From Dentipellis sp. KUC8613 (lineage: Eukaryota; Basidiomycota; Agaricomycetes; Russulales; Hericiaceae), in the NCBI GenBank assembly GCA_002286715.1, contig NSJX01000034.1, positions 1 to 64,000 of the forward strand: DNA of 64,000 bases, in the 5' to 3' direction. The translations under genes and the position numbers were made by a program. Shown in pieces: positions 43,001 to 54,999 of this stretch (position 1 is the first letter of the stretch; each line of letters begins with the position of its first letter). The notes under the pieces are model-generated. The model had not been told where the DNA came from. It saw nothing but the letters and a program-made list of their open reading frames with translations, and did no database searches.

Positions 43001-44265
43001 TGATTGTATTTGTGCACTACATATGGGTCAGTAGGACAAAACGACATACAAGCCATAACGCGTACCGTTATCCGTAGCATCCTTCAGACCTGTGTCCGCA
43101 ATGAAACTGACGGTTGCATGGAAGCGTTTGGCGTTGCGCAAACATTCCATGACCATGTTCACCTCCTCGCTTCGAAGCTGATTTTCGATGCCTTCGAGAG
43201 CGCGCTCAAGGCTGAGCCAGAAATTGATTTCCTGCGACGCTGTGCCGGATGCGACATCACGATTGAGCTTCGTCACTGCCTGAATGGACTTGATCCACGT
43301 GTTGACATGCGCGTGGAGCGTATTGAGAAACGTGCTGTCGTTCAGCAATTTCGGCGGTATATGCGAGATATTCGGACGCGTTCCCGCCGCCTGAGCCTGT
43401 TCGACGGCCTTTTGGATCGCAGGATGAATGATGAGGTGTGTTTCGGGGATCTCGACGTTCTGTTGCAGGTGCAGCAATGAGAGCTCGAGTTCGGCGAATT
43501 TCTTCTTCGTCATCGGTATACCTGCGGATGGAAATGTTCAGTGGCCCGCTTCAGACCATCCGCTCGGTCACTGGGTGATGGTGTACGTGCACGATTGACG
43601 ACCCTTCGGCCAGCCACGAATGCAAACTTGAAATGCACGTACCACCCAATGTCACGCCCCACGAGAGACAAAGGACTCACCCATCTTGCTGTCAGTGTCC
43701 TTCCCCGCACCCCGAGCGCCGACGAACGCGTCGAACCACGGCTTGACACCATTGCTGACAACCGCATGCAAGCTTTCATATGGTGTCTCATCTCCTCCGA
43801 AAAGATTCAGGATATGCAATTGCGTGGCGAGCGGGGAAAGCGGGTCTAGCGTTGCACCACGCTTGATGAGGGCGAGAGTGGTGCTATTCGAAGGGGTGTA
43901 TGTTAGATGCGATGTGAGATGGTAGGAGTATGTTGGCGGGGCGTCGTCTGCTAAAGGTCGGTCAGGCGGTAGAGAAAAGGTCGGCGCGTCGAACACGTAC
44001 CTTCAATGTCGTCGCGTCGTTTTACGACATAGATCACCCCGCCCCCTTCTGCCGCAAAACGCGTTACCCGCTCCTCCCATTCATCGTCAAAGAGGGATTC
44101 AAGATCCTCTGGATGTGCGCCAAGCACGGGTGGAAGGAGCGAGAGAAGGTATGAGCGGAAAAGCGAGGTATCGAAGGCTGTCACCGTGCTGGTGGCTGCA
44201 GGCTCGTCGTGTGGGATCACACCGTTCCCATTAACGCTTGCAGTGGGGGTATATGTTGTCTCCAT
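40004..44265 (-). CDS. Cytoplasmic dynein heavy chain, tail only (DHC_N1), no motor domain
   Basis: Thirteen exons give 1165 residues: 44265-44001, 43947-43681, 43521-43066, 43016-42447, 42390-42224, 42171-42094, 42042-41469, 41410-41277, 41218-41099, 41037-40834, 40776-40647, 40595-40498, 40438-40004. The sum is divisible by three. The sequence matches the dynein heavy-chain stem, which dimerises and binds intermediate and light-intermediate chains (for example [80 protein letters not shown]). It stops at [15 protein letters not shown], before the DHC_N2 linker and all AAA+ modules. A histone gene, not the motor, lies downstream. A full heavy chain is about 4,500 residues, so the motor must be encoded elsewhere or is lost. 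Confidence 0.88.
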
Positions 44266-44770
44266 GGTATGTACGGTCTTGTGGAGGTCGTCTAGAGAGA
44301 TATGGGCCTTGTGGTCGCTGTAGAATGCTGCCGTGCAGTCTTATGAGCCCTGGTGGCTGAGATGGTCCTGCTCTGCTGATTGTGAGGACACGGTCAAGCA
44401 CAACTGCTGCTACCCACTTGGAAGAGACACGCGCGAATGGCGCGCAAGGCGGTCTTTGTCGTAACCGTGATTGCCGTCGTCGTCGTCGGGGTCGTCGCCG
44501 CCGTAGAGCTCGTCTCCCGACGCGCACCAGAACAGCACAGACGCCGGAAATATTCAGACTCCGCCCGGACAACTGCTCAACGCTTTGTTCATTGAACGAG
44601 GATACCACTGACCACGGCCAGTTGCGCAAGGAAATATGCAAGATCAGTGGAACAATAAATCTTGAAACCAACTTCATAATACAAGGCTGAGTAGAGTGCG
44701 CTCGCGGTATACGGATATGTAACACAAAATACAGTACTCTCGAGTCACCCGACAGGGCAGCGCCCGGCTC
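44266..44770. other. Intergenic between dynein tail and FunK1 kinase 1
   Basis: Dynein promoter and kinase 3' flank. Frames here are GC-rich shadows with Arg-rich translation. Confidence 0.5.
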
Positions 44771-47700
44771 TCATCGTGCAACGCCTTTTGTGGTCCTTTT
44801 CGCAGCTGATTCCGTCTTGAGCTTCTTCGCTTCGGGTGGGGTGGGCGATGTTTCTCGGAAGGGGTCGTCCGGGGCGGATTTGCCAGTGAGTACTACCAAC
44901 AGATCCGCTGCATCTTCCTTCGAGCGTGACCTCGACGGCGATTGATCGTTTTGGAGCAGGGTGCTCGAAGACGGGCCTTGGCTGACCTCATCAACAGGGT
45001 AGTCTCCGGATGGCTCCATCTTTAGTTTGTACAGATCGTTACGGCGGCGCGCGAGTTCAGCCTCCGTAGCTCTGACTATCTCGGGGTTTTCTTCAACTCC
45101 ACGCTTCTCCTCGTCCCAGATGGCCTCCTCGATGGCTTTCAGAAATTGGTCATGGATGGTCTCGTAGATGCGGTATTGGTAGCAGACGAACAGGATATCG
45201 AACCACTTCCGAACAAGTGGCTTCAATGACGTGAAATAGTCGTGGAAGATCGGAAGTAGCCATTCCTCCATCTGACACTTCTTCTTGAAGATACCTTGTT
45301 TCCGATACCCCATCACCTCAATGGGAGTCTCGAAGAAGTAAAACACGACAGCTTGCAGCATTTTATGCTCCGAGGTGTTGAAACTTTCCCCGAACTCCTT
45401 GCGACGATTCCCGCCTGGTCCATCTCGGGTGCAGCAGAGATAGATGAGCACCCACATGATGGACTCCATGTCGTGTATAGAATCATGTACGAGATCGGAT
45501 TTACCATCGCCGAAATTGATCGTCTTGGTCGCCAGCTCTGAGCTCATGAATGGACCAGTGCCCTGTATGCATTATCACGGTCAGCATGAGCCGCATGATG
45601 GCGGTGGGAACTGACGGTGCGGTGCATTCTTTGAGATTCGTGCGTATCAAATTTAGGCATACTTGCAGCTACTTCCTGAAATGCGACGTAAGAACGGATA
45701 CCGCCGATGAGAGGGGCGAAATGAGCACTCACCTCGGGCAATAGACCAACGTCTGCATACGTAAGCTGTGTATGCCTCATTAGTCTCCTTGAACGAAGCG
45801 GTTGTTACTAAAACTCACCGGAGACTGAAGCAACGCGAGAGGACAACATTGTAGCAGATCGCGTACGTATTCAATACTCAGGAGAGACCCCTTTGGGAAA
45901 AATGACACCAGACGCTCCAAAGCAGCGCGCTCGATGCCGGCGGGATAATCCAATTTGAAGTGTCTCTCCGCTCTATTTATGTCCTCCGGGGAGATGTCCT
46001 TGACCGCAATTTCGGAGTTTCCACCTACTTCAGCTTGCTTTCCGTAATCCAAGTCAAAGAGCCGTCCGGCGGTGTTCTCTGCATCGCCTGCAAGCGGGCA
46101 TATCAGAATATTCCCGGTACTCACGTCGCGATGCAAGACGCCGCGCCGGTACATGAATCTATGTGCTGCACCGAAGTCAGCATCCTTGTCAACCCCAAGC
46201 AGCGGCATACGCACCTTTGATCGCATCTCGTAAGCATACAAGGAGCTCCAGTCGATCCTTAAAGAATTTCACCGGCCACCCATATGGCTCAATTAATGTA
46301 CGTGAAAAGATTCGGCGACTAGGAAAGAACAAGGTCGACTGAATGTCTTCGACAGTAGACTCGTCGTTGCAGGCAATTTGCAATAAAGATTCTTTTGTTT
46401 CCTCGCGGGGCCGTTTCCTATTTCCATCTTCGTTGGAGGTTGCCTCTTGAGTGTATGCTCTACGCAGAATTTCGAGGGCCTTGGCTGGATAGTGGGGAAT
46501 CGAAACATCCTCATACGAGTATAGCGTGCCAAGCTGTGCGCAACCACCACTACTTTCGTCGTCTCTGCCAAGTTCGTAGAAGTAACCTTCTGCCGCCGAC
46601 GTGCTTGGGCGGGCGCACTGTTTCAGCACGTAGATCTGGGGCGGATCATTAGAAGATGTGGATATCGGTCAGTTATGATTCTGATACAAAGTTCTTGGAG
46701 TATCCTTACCCGTCGTTGGGGGCCCGGGGGGTCATCAGCCTTGCATACCGCCCATACCACACTACCCCTCCCGTATAGCACTTCCGATCTCAGAAGACTC
46801 AGAGCTTTCAGTGTCAGAAACGTCTCTCTCCTATCAGTTCCGTCCCTCGACGGCATCTCGATCGCCCATCGCATCTGATATGGGGACGTCACGGTGTTCT
46901 TCAGCATGGCCGGACTCCAGGAGTATAACGCATTGCGATAGTCAGTGTTGGGCGGTACAATCCGCATCGTCGTGTCCCAGCCGAGTTCTTCGTACTTCAT
47001 GAGAGACATCCCAGCGATGACCCGGATGAATAGCTCGGGACTCTGAGCAAAAATCACCAATCAACTCCAGATCATCTATCACCGTCCAAAGACAAACTCA
47101 CCCGGTGAATATTGAATGGAGTCGACGTCCCTATGACTCCGGCCTTGTCGCACAGCCACACGGTCATGTGGGACCCGCAGAGAACGAGACCGATGACGAA
47201 TCGTCGGTTGATTTGCTCTCGAAAGACCTGGCGCATGTAGCTAAAGAGCTGCCGTGTCGCATCGTACGTACTCTTCGCATCGTTTTGGACCTTCAGCTCG
47301 ACGAGGCAGTGAACCCTTTGCCACCAGATGTCGATCAGTCTTTCGGTCTTTGGGGAGGATACATGAGAACGCGTGCAAGAACGTATAAAACAGCGAAATA
47401 CCTTCTCCTCTGGATTGGAGGGCTGGGTGCCACCACTACCGCTGGTGGGTGAAACCGTGGCGCTGGCCGAAACAGCAGCATCTGCGGCCTCCTTTTCTTC
47501 TTTTCTAGCTGCCCGGATGTTGTCGTCCACCAGCGCCAAAACGTTGTTATCACGGTCGTCGTCCAGAACCAAGGACGCGATCACGTCGGGTCGAATGTCT
47601 GCCGCGTCCTTGTCCACGCTCTTCGGGGCCTTGCTGTGACGGTCGTACCACTGAATAGACGTTCGCATATTACATTTCTCCTTGCATGCCAACCTGATGG

Positions 47701-47944
47701 CATTGCAAGAGCCTGTGAATGGGCCGTACATAGCGTTCTCGTTGGGTGGCTTCTGAGAGAGGCCCGCCCATCCATCGCGCGAGAGCTGATTCTGGGAACG
47801 TAGATGGTTGATGACATTACGCTCCTCAAATCCGTGCGTTTCAGGCTCCAAGGGAAATATCTGGTTTATGAACGACTTCGTGTCGGTAGTATAGACGTGG
47901 CCATTGAGTTCTTCCACAACTTTCCTATCGACATCAGCAGCCAT
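44771..47944 (-). CDS. FunK1-type fungal protein kinase, copy 1
   Basis: Eight exons (47944-47402, 47347-47102, 47042-46710, 46635-46215, 46165-45819, 45765-45733, 45675-45616, 45562-44771) give 924 residues; the sum is divisible by three. The N-terminal region contains DIWWQRVHCLVELKVQNDAK and INRRFVIGLVLCGSHMTVWL. The kinase part has the catalytic loop GVLHRDVSTGNILI (HRD present), the DFG equivalent DLDYGK, and TGTGPFMSSELATKTI for the activation/APE region. The C-terminal tail is acidic then basic. FunK1 kinases are expanded in multicellular basidiomycetes; their substrates are mostly unknown. The family start usually falls near FINQIFPLE, so I use ATG 47944; an upstream in-frame ATG exists at 48067. 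An 11-codon microexon (45733-45765) is present. Confidence 0.88.
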
Positions 47945-48067
47945 CGTCTTTCGGTAAGAAGTCGTAAGAGGTGCCGAAACTTTCACGGGTGTGTCTTTGT
48001 TGGAGTTGAGGGTATCAGGAAAGGCGAATCGGTCGAGGTGAGTGGGAAGTTCTTGAAAGGCAAACAT

Positions 48068-48688
48068 GACGAAGGTGTACAGAGCGTCGGTCAGGGAAAA
48101 GTCGAACAGATATTTCCAAGATAGAGAGCATACCTATCACCGCATGCGATTGTTATCAAAGGCTCATGCGCATGCCACTTTTCAACTCAGCTGCAGAGTT
48201 ATTGGTGGTGGGCACGTGTGGTCCACGACTCCGCGCTCCGCTTCACTTGGCGGATCGCACACAAGTCACTTCCAGGCGCTGTGGGCAATCAGTTCTAGGT
48301 TGTCTCTTCCATACAATGAGTCGAGGGCGTCATACCTTGATAGTGGGCCACCGGATGGCAGAAAACCACGATACTGCTATAAGTTGAACTTCGATCCTCC
48401 ATTACGTTTCGAGCATGTTGAAGTTGTTGATCGAACTTCGTTAGTTTACAAACTTTCCCACGTATACAACGGCTTCAGTCACAATATTAGGCGACTCAAG
48501 CATATACTTTGATATAAGTATATGATCACAAATGGAAAAGTTGAGGTGCACATACTGCACATTACCAAATACTACATCGCACGAATTACAGAATATAGAC
48601 ATGTCTCTGTTCCACTAATGAAGAAGATATATAATTGAGGGACATAGTCATTCGAAGTTACAGCGAGCTCTTAGGTATTTGCTGGCGT
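48068..48688. other. Intergenic between the two FunK1 kinases
   Basis: AT-rich toward 48400-48680. Contains a near-perfect palindrome, CATATACTT-6 nt-AAGTATATG (48500-48523). No coding support. Confidence 0.45.
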
Positions 48689-51594
48689 CTAACTCGTTGT
48701 CAAATTGTCGAGCAGGTCCATCCTCAGCTTCTCTAGATCGTCATGGCGGCGTGCGAGTTCAGCCTCCGTAGCTCTGACTATCTCAGGGTTTTCTTCAACT
48801 CCGCGTTTTCCCTCCTCCCCAATGGCCGCCTCGATGGCGTTCAGGAATTGATCATGAATGGTCTCGTAGATGCGGTATTGGTAGCAGACGAACAGAATAT
48901 CGAACCACTTCCGAACCAGTGGCTTCAATGGCGTGAAATAGTCGTGGAAGATCGGAAGTAGCCATTCCTCCATCTGACACTTCTTCTTGAAGATACCTTG
49001 TTTCCGATACCCCATCACCTCAATGGGAGTCTCGAAGAAGTAAAACACGACAGCTTGCAGCATTTTATGCTCCGAGGTGTTGAACCTTTCCCCGAACTCC
49101 TTGCGACGATTCCCGCCTGGTCCATCTCGGGTGCAGCAGAGATAGATGAGCACCCACATGATGGACTCCATGTCGTGAATGGAGTCATGTACGAGATCGG
49201 AGTCACTACTGAAAGAATTGATCGTCTTGGTCGCTAGCTCTGAGCTCATGAATGGACCAGTGCCCTGCGTGCGTTATCACGGTCAACATGAGCCGCATAA
49301 CGGAGGTCGGAACTGACGGCGTGGTGAATTTCTTGAAATTTGTGTGTACGGAAGTTAGGAATCTTCGCAGCTTCTTCCTGCAATACGGCGTCAGAATGAC
49401 TACTGCCGATAAGTGGGGCGAAATGGGCAACCTTGGACAATAGACCAATGTTTGCGCACGAAATCTGTGTGTGCCTCATTCAGTTTCTTTGAACGAAGCG
49501 AATGCTACTCAAACTCACCGGAGACTGGAGCTTCGCGGGAGGACTACACTCAAGCAGAATGCGTACATATTCAACGCTCAGCAGAGACCCCTTTCGAAAA
49601 AATGACAGCAGACGCTCCAAAGCAACTGGCTCAATTCCAGCAGCATGATGCCACTTGGTGATTATCATCCCCACATCTTCCATGTCGTCTGGGGAGACTT
49701 TTGTGACCGCAGCCTCAGAGATTCCATAGATTTCAGCTCGCTTGCCACAATCCAAGTCAAAGAGCAGTCCGGCGGTCTTGCCTGCATCGCCCGCAAGCGG
49801 GCATATCAGAATGTTCCCGGTGCTGATGTCGCGGTGTAGGACACCCCGTCGGTATAAGGAGCGATGGGCTGCACCGAAGTCAGGATTAATTTCACCATTT
49901 ATACCGAACCACGGCCAGCGTACCTTTGATTGCGTCTCGCAAGCATACGAGCAGCTCCATCCGGTCTTTGAAGAACTTCAATGGCCAGCCATACGGCTCC
50001 ACCATAATCCGCGAGAGTACCCGACGACTCTGATCGCGAGTCTTTGATTTCAGTTCGACGATCTGGCCTGTATCCTTGTCGTGCCGGACTTGAACAATCG
50101 GCTCGGCTTTAAAAAAAGCGTAGCGCCCCAACTGAGCCTCACTTTCTTCTTCTGGCTCTGTGACGGCCCTGCGAAGTTGCGCCAGAACGTCCGTGGGATA
50201 TCCGGGGATCGAGACGTCCTCGTACGAGTAGAGCCGACTGACATGTACAGCGTCCGGGTCTGAGTCGCCCGATATTGATCGCTCTTCTACTGTTTCGTAT
50301 ATAATACCTTCGCAAACATTCTTGAGGTCTCGAGAACCTTGTTTCAGTGCATATATCTTCGCGACGTAAAACGGAATTGATGAGTCTCACACAGGGCGCG
50401 GTGCGTAGGCAGGGAGAAGGGCGTACCTGTCGCTGTGGTCCAGGAGGGTCATCAGTGCGGTAAACGGCCCATACCACAGTCCCTCGTTCCCACAACATAC
50501 CTGACCTCGAGATATGCAGGGGCCGAAGGGTGATAAACGTCTCCCTCTCTTCCGGATCATCCTTCGACGGCATTTCGATCACCCAATGAGAATGGTATGG
50601 AGAAGCGAAGTGGTCTTTCAGTATGATAGGGTCCCATGTATAGACCGCAGTGTTGTGCTTGGAAGGTATCGTTCGCATTGTAGTGTCCCACCCTAGCTGC
50701 GCGGGCTTGAGTAGTGACATCGCAGCAACGACACGAACAAACTTCTCCGGGCTCTGAGTAGTGCCATATGTGAGCACACGCTCTGGTGAACAGGAGCACT
50801 GGTAATAGGCGCACCTTGTGAACATTGAACGGAATCGACGTCCCAAGCAGCCCAGACTTGTCGCAAAGCCAAACAGTCACGTCCACGCCGCATACCAGAA
50901 GGCCGATGACGAATTGGCGGTTGAGCTGCCTGTTGAAGATCCGGCGCATGTACCTGCACAGTGTGCCCACAGCATCCGAGAAGCTGCGTTCATCGTGTTC
51001 CGTTATCATTTCAATTGGGCATTGCACGCGCTGCCACCAGACATCCAGCAGCCTGGTCTATGGATCATCATTCGACTAGCTCAAGATTGCATATGGATGA
51101 GAACATACCTTTTCATCTGGCTCGGTATTCTCGCTTGTGATGTGGGAAGCCCCCTGCTCTGGATCTTCTGTCGTATTTCTTCTTCGGTCTATGTCATCCA
51201 TTACGCGCTGGCTGGGTGAGTCCAAAGCGCCAAAGATCCTCGGCCGCTTGTTATCACGACCAAAACGGGCATACCAATGGCACAGCATTCGAGCACAATG
51301 CACGTCGTCTTTCGCCATAGCCATGCACGAATCTCTGATAGCATTGCAAACGCTAGCGAATGGTGCGAGCAGGTCATCTATGTTCTCGGGCGTCGGAAGC
51401 AGGCTGGTCCACTGTTGCTGAGCACGGTCGTAGTGGCCATCGCCGCAGAGGGTATCCAAAAGACCGTTGATGTTGTGGCCGTCGTTCTCTAGAGGAAAGA
51501 TGTTGGAGAGGAAGAGGTCTGTGTTGACGGTGAATATGTTTTCACGTAGCCAGCTGTTGCGGAGGTTGCCTGCGGTCTCGTGAATGTCGGACAT
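48689..51594 (-). CDS. FunK1-type fungal protein kinase, copy 2
   Basis: Eight exons (51594-51109, 51057-50815, 50753-50427, 50356-49924, 49868-49519, 49464-49432, 49377-49318, 49264-48689) give 835 residues with the same intron positions and the same 33-nt microexon as copy 1. Motifs: DVWWQRVQCPIEM, NRQFVIGLLVCGVDVTVWLC, GVLHRDISTGNILI (HRD), DLDCGK in place of DLDYGK, and TGTGPFMSSELATKTI. The C-terminal tail after RRHDDLEKLRMDL is much shorter than in copy 1, ending DLLDNLTTS. The last exon is almost identical to that of copy 1, while the first exons differ strongly. Confidence 0.88.
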
Positions 51595-53579
51595 GGCCCT
51601 GTGTTCAGAAGAGAAATGTGAGATGTTATACGTCTATAAACTGGCAAAAGGTATGTTGGAGAAGTTTGCTGTTATCGACAACTTCAACTACACATGGTGG
51701 TTGGGATGCAGCTACGTGCGGTATAACGCGCTCGTGACCGCGGTGTGTTATTACCGGTGATTTCGGACCCTGAAAACTCTTGATTTGATTTCAACGGTTG
51801 TGTGTATTATTTACGATCCATACATACTCGCATCGGATGAGGTGAACACAACATCGAAATGCAGAGGTACATCGACGTGAACTGAATCGAATAGTATCGT
51901 GCTTGGCAACCTCATCCCTATACAGTAACTCATCGCGGGAAACCTTCACAGGCCATCTGGTCTCGACGTGGCGCATTATACTAGACTGCATTGGCGACAA
52001 TCCCTAGAGTAGGCAGAGACAAATGAACAACAACGTTCGAAGCGGACCCAGGTGCCTAGCACTCGAAAGAACAGTCAATCATACTGAGGACCTGCTGAAC
52101 ATGTCAGGAAGTACGACGCAGACAACCCGAGACGTACCGCGAACGTTGGGCGCAAGCCACGTCCCAAGACCCATCCTTCAACTGCGTTTTTTTTTTTTTC
52201 TTTTTTTGTTTAAGGTGAGGAAGATCGCCCTTTACGGAGACCTTGCCGAAGGGTACTGTCGGACTCGCCCATCCCGGGCACTACACGACTAGAAACCTCA
52301 CCTCCTCAGCAGACCGGGCGCATGGCGACCGCGGCGTGCGTCATCGGAATTACCTAGGCGGTGTCGGATGCAAGACTTGGAGCTTGAAGCGTGAGCTAGA
52401 GCAGTGCGGTGTGAGACTAAGCAAGGCAACCCCAGCAGTGGCTTGAGGAAAATGGGAGCAGAATCGAAGCCTACAGCAGGTGCGGTCAGATGGTCTGAGC
52501 AGAAGGTACATCAGAGGCAACGAAATGGGAACTCACATTGGCGGCAAGCAAGAGTGCGGACAAGGCCCAAGGTAAACATGGTCTGTGGCGAAATACTAGT
52601 CAGCGAAGCATGTAATAGATGGAGATGAAAATACCGAAGTCTTGCATGACTTGAAATAGGGTCCTGGGAACGAAGCAGAGCTGGAAGCAGTACAGTAATG
52701 ACATGGATGGAAGACAACAAAGGAGGACCACGCCGACGACAGCACAGCGTGAAAACGAGCGACGACGTCGACAGCCACACGGCACTTCACTACAGATGCC
52801 AGCCCGCAGAGCAAGACGGGTAGCCGCAGCAGAGAGTAGACATGCCCGCAAACAAACTACCTCATGACCGGGGAACTCGCGGTAGATGAGGCCTTGAAGG
52901 GGTGAGGGGAGGAAGGAAGGTGTGATGGGGCGTCGAAGGGTCGGGAGGTGGCCTTTTATCTTAGTCGTTCCAGGGCCAAACAGAACCACATTTGCACGCC
53001 AGCCTCCAGCCAGCACGTGCAACACCAGTCGACGTTCAACGATCGGGAGAGCTAAGACAGAAGACGAGAAGCGCCGCAAACAGTCGAATTCCGAAGGGTG
53101 ATGCATTCCAGCGTGCGGCGGAAGCGGTACCGCTGGAGCCAGCCTACGAGGGTAACATCCGCAATTCGGTGGAATATAGGACAATCTGTCCCGGTGGAAA
53201 CCGATCGGAGGTAAGTCACGGCGAGGAGGCTAAGCACCGTGCAGGTCTTCTAGACCTGTGTGAGGGACTACCACAAAAATCCACCGGCTACGTATGCTCG
53301 GATGGAAGTGTATTCGGCCTAAATAAGGACATGCATCACCAAGTACCAGTCAGTGCGACGAGAGTCCAAGGATAAAGTGCGCTCGGTAATGTGAGGTCCT
53401 TCCGCAAAGAGTAGTCGCTAGCAGCCGATTCAGTGCAAGCTGTATGCCAGCGGCACCGCCGGGAAGCTACAATTGAGGCATTTCAGCGACTTAAGAATCA
53501 TAACAATTCAGGTAATTTACCACTACCATAACCCCTGGCGTTGACAGGCGAAAGCCTCAATGTCGGATATCGACCAATC
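51595..53579. other. Two-kilobase stretch without a supported gene
   Basis: Contains a long T tract (about 52187-52209). Frames of up to 194 codons (52600-53184 minus) lack motifs and start context. Could be an old transposon relic or long non-coding transcript; I see no terminal repeats that would prove it. Confidence 0.4.
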
Positions 53580-54643
53580 CTACGCTGTGAAACCGTACTT
53601 TTTCCTCGCCCGCCATTCCACGAATGACGGCCACAGCCAATACATCCACATTCCAGCGCGGTAAAACCCAGGCTGAAAGACGACACGCTCCCCTTCGTCG
53701 ATGGCTCGCACGCACCGAGCCGCGACATCCTCGCGCTTCAACCCGTGCTTGTTGGGATCAGCCTCGCGCACGGGTCCTGCATCTACCGCCGATGCACGGA
53801 AATCTCCCTCGACTGTGTAAGGCAAGATGGACGAGAATTTGATATGTGGGTGTTCAATCGCGAGTGCTTGGTATAGGACGAAGGACGCCGCTTTGGTGGA
53901 ACCGTAGACTGCGCGCGTCGGTGCGGGTATCACGGCAGCCAAGGAGGAGATAAGGAGGATGGCGGGGACGGAGGAGCGCTCCAACAGGGGGATCTCAAAC
54001 GCAGTATCAATATGTGCATATGAAGTAGATGGATAGAAGATGCACCATCGTTACGGCGGATACTAAGGGACCGATGTAGTTCGCCCGCATAGCGGAAGTC
54101 GCGATATCAGCAGCCTTCTGTATGCCTGTAGAAGACGGCCCAGTGGCGTCCGAAACGTCCGTCAGGGCCATTACAGGTTGCAGGGCTGATACGCCTGCGG
54201 ATACAATTAGGGTGTCCAAGCCTCCCCATGCTGCGTAAAAGTGTTCAGTGGTACAGTTATGGCCATAAATTTCTGCACGCACCTTCTTCGATGCTCTGGC
54301 GTACGCGAACCATGTCATCAGCACTGGTAAAATCTGCCTGGACAGATAAGACTCGGGAAGCATCTTCGTTCTTCGACGCCAGTCGCGCTTCACATTCAGT
54401 CCATACATCTCGGAGATCAGCCTCACGACGACCGACAACACACACTCGCGCCCTGCGAGAGCTGTATAGATGAGCGATGGCCCGCCCAATCCCGCTCGTT
54501 GCGCCAACGATGAGTACGCGCTCACTATGTTTGGGGAGGGTGTTCGTGCGCCGGCGCTGAGTGAGTCGCCGCAGCGTCAAGATAACGGGGAGAGTGAGAC
54601 CGAGGCCAACAAGTATCTGGAGTGGCGACGGCGATGGAAACAT
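53580..54643 (-). CDS. Membrane-anchored short-chain dehydrogenase/reductase
   Basis: A 319-residue NAD(P)-dependent oxidoreductase from exons 54643-54283, 54230-54046 and 53993-53580. The N-terminal hydrophobic segment (ILVGLGLTLPVILTLRRL) precedes the Rossmann motif LIVGATSGIGRAIAHLY, ADFTSADD, catalytic Ser in LLISSLAAVIPAP, and YGSTKAA with catalytic Tyr and Lys. The C-terminal half has ILPYTVEGDFRASAVDAGP. Layout resembles ER-bound reductases of the 11-beta-HSD / 3-ketosphinganine reductase group, but the substrate cannot be named. The second intron ends at an unusual TTTGAG acceptor; the frame and homology support it. Confidence 0.85.
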
Positions 54644-54999
54644 ATCGTGTTCACTGTCGACGACGATGGCGAGCGCGTCGAGGTTGCGTCTGGCACCGTC
54701 GGTGAGGTCGGCCGAGACGGCCGAGAAGCACGTGAGGTCAGACAGAAAATGAAATTATTATGGAACCAGCCATCGCGTCATTTCCTTTCGTCCTGACTAC
54801 AACATTACTTATTCCTCATGCGATAATCCCCTCTCCTTGCAGAAGTTTATATTAGATCTCTGCCTGTCTGATGTTAGACGCACTCTTCTCACGAAACAGC
54901 TATCAAAAGCTACACGCATAAGTTGTAAGTTTGTCATAAATCCGGAGATGGTTCGTATTCTGACGCCGAATTTTACCCCGCACGCAGTAGAAGCCAATC

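Noticed and set aside
48500..48523. Palindrome CATATACTT-6 nt-AAGTATATG
   Set aside because: Short and in AT-rich intergenic DNA, where such palindromes are expected by chance.
52600..53184. 194-codon minus-strand frame
   Set aside because: Composition (Leu/Arg/Cys-rich, no motif) and lack of start context fit a chance frame in GC-rich DNA.
52187..53270. Possible LTR or retroelement starting with TGTCGGACTC near 52256
   Set aside because: No matching second repeat, target-site duplication, or Gag/Pol-like frame could be found by eye.
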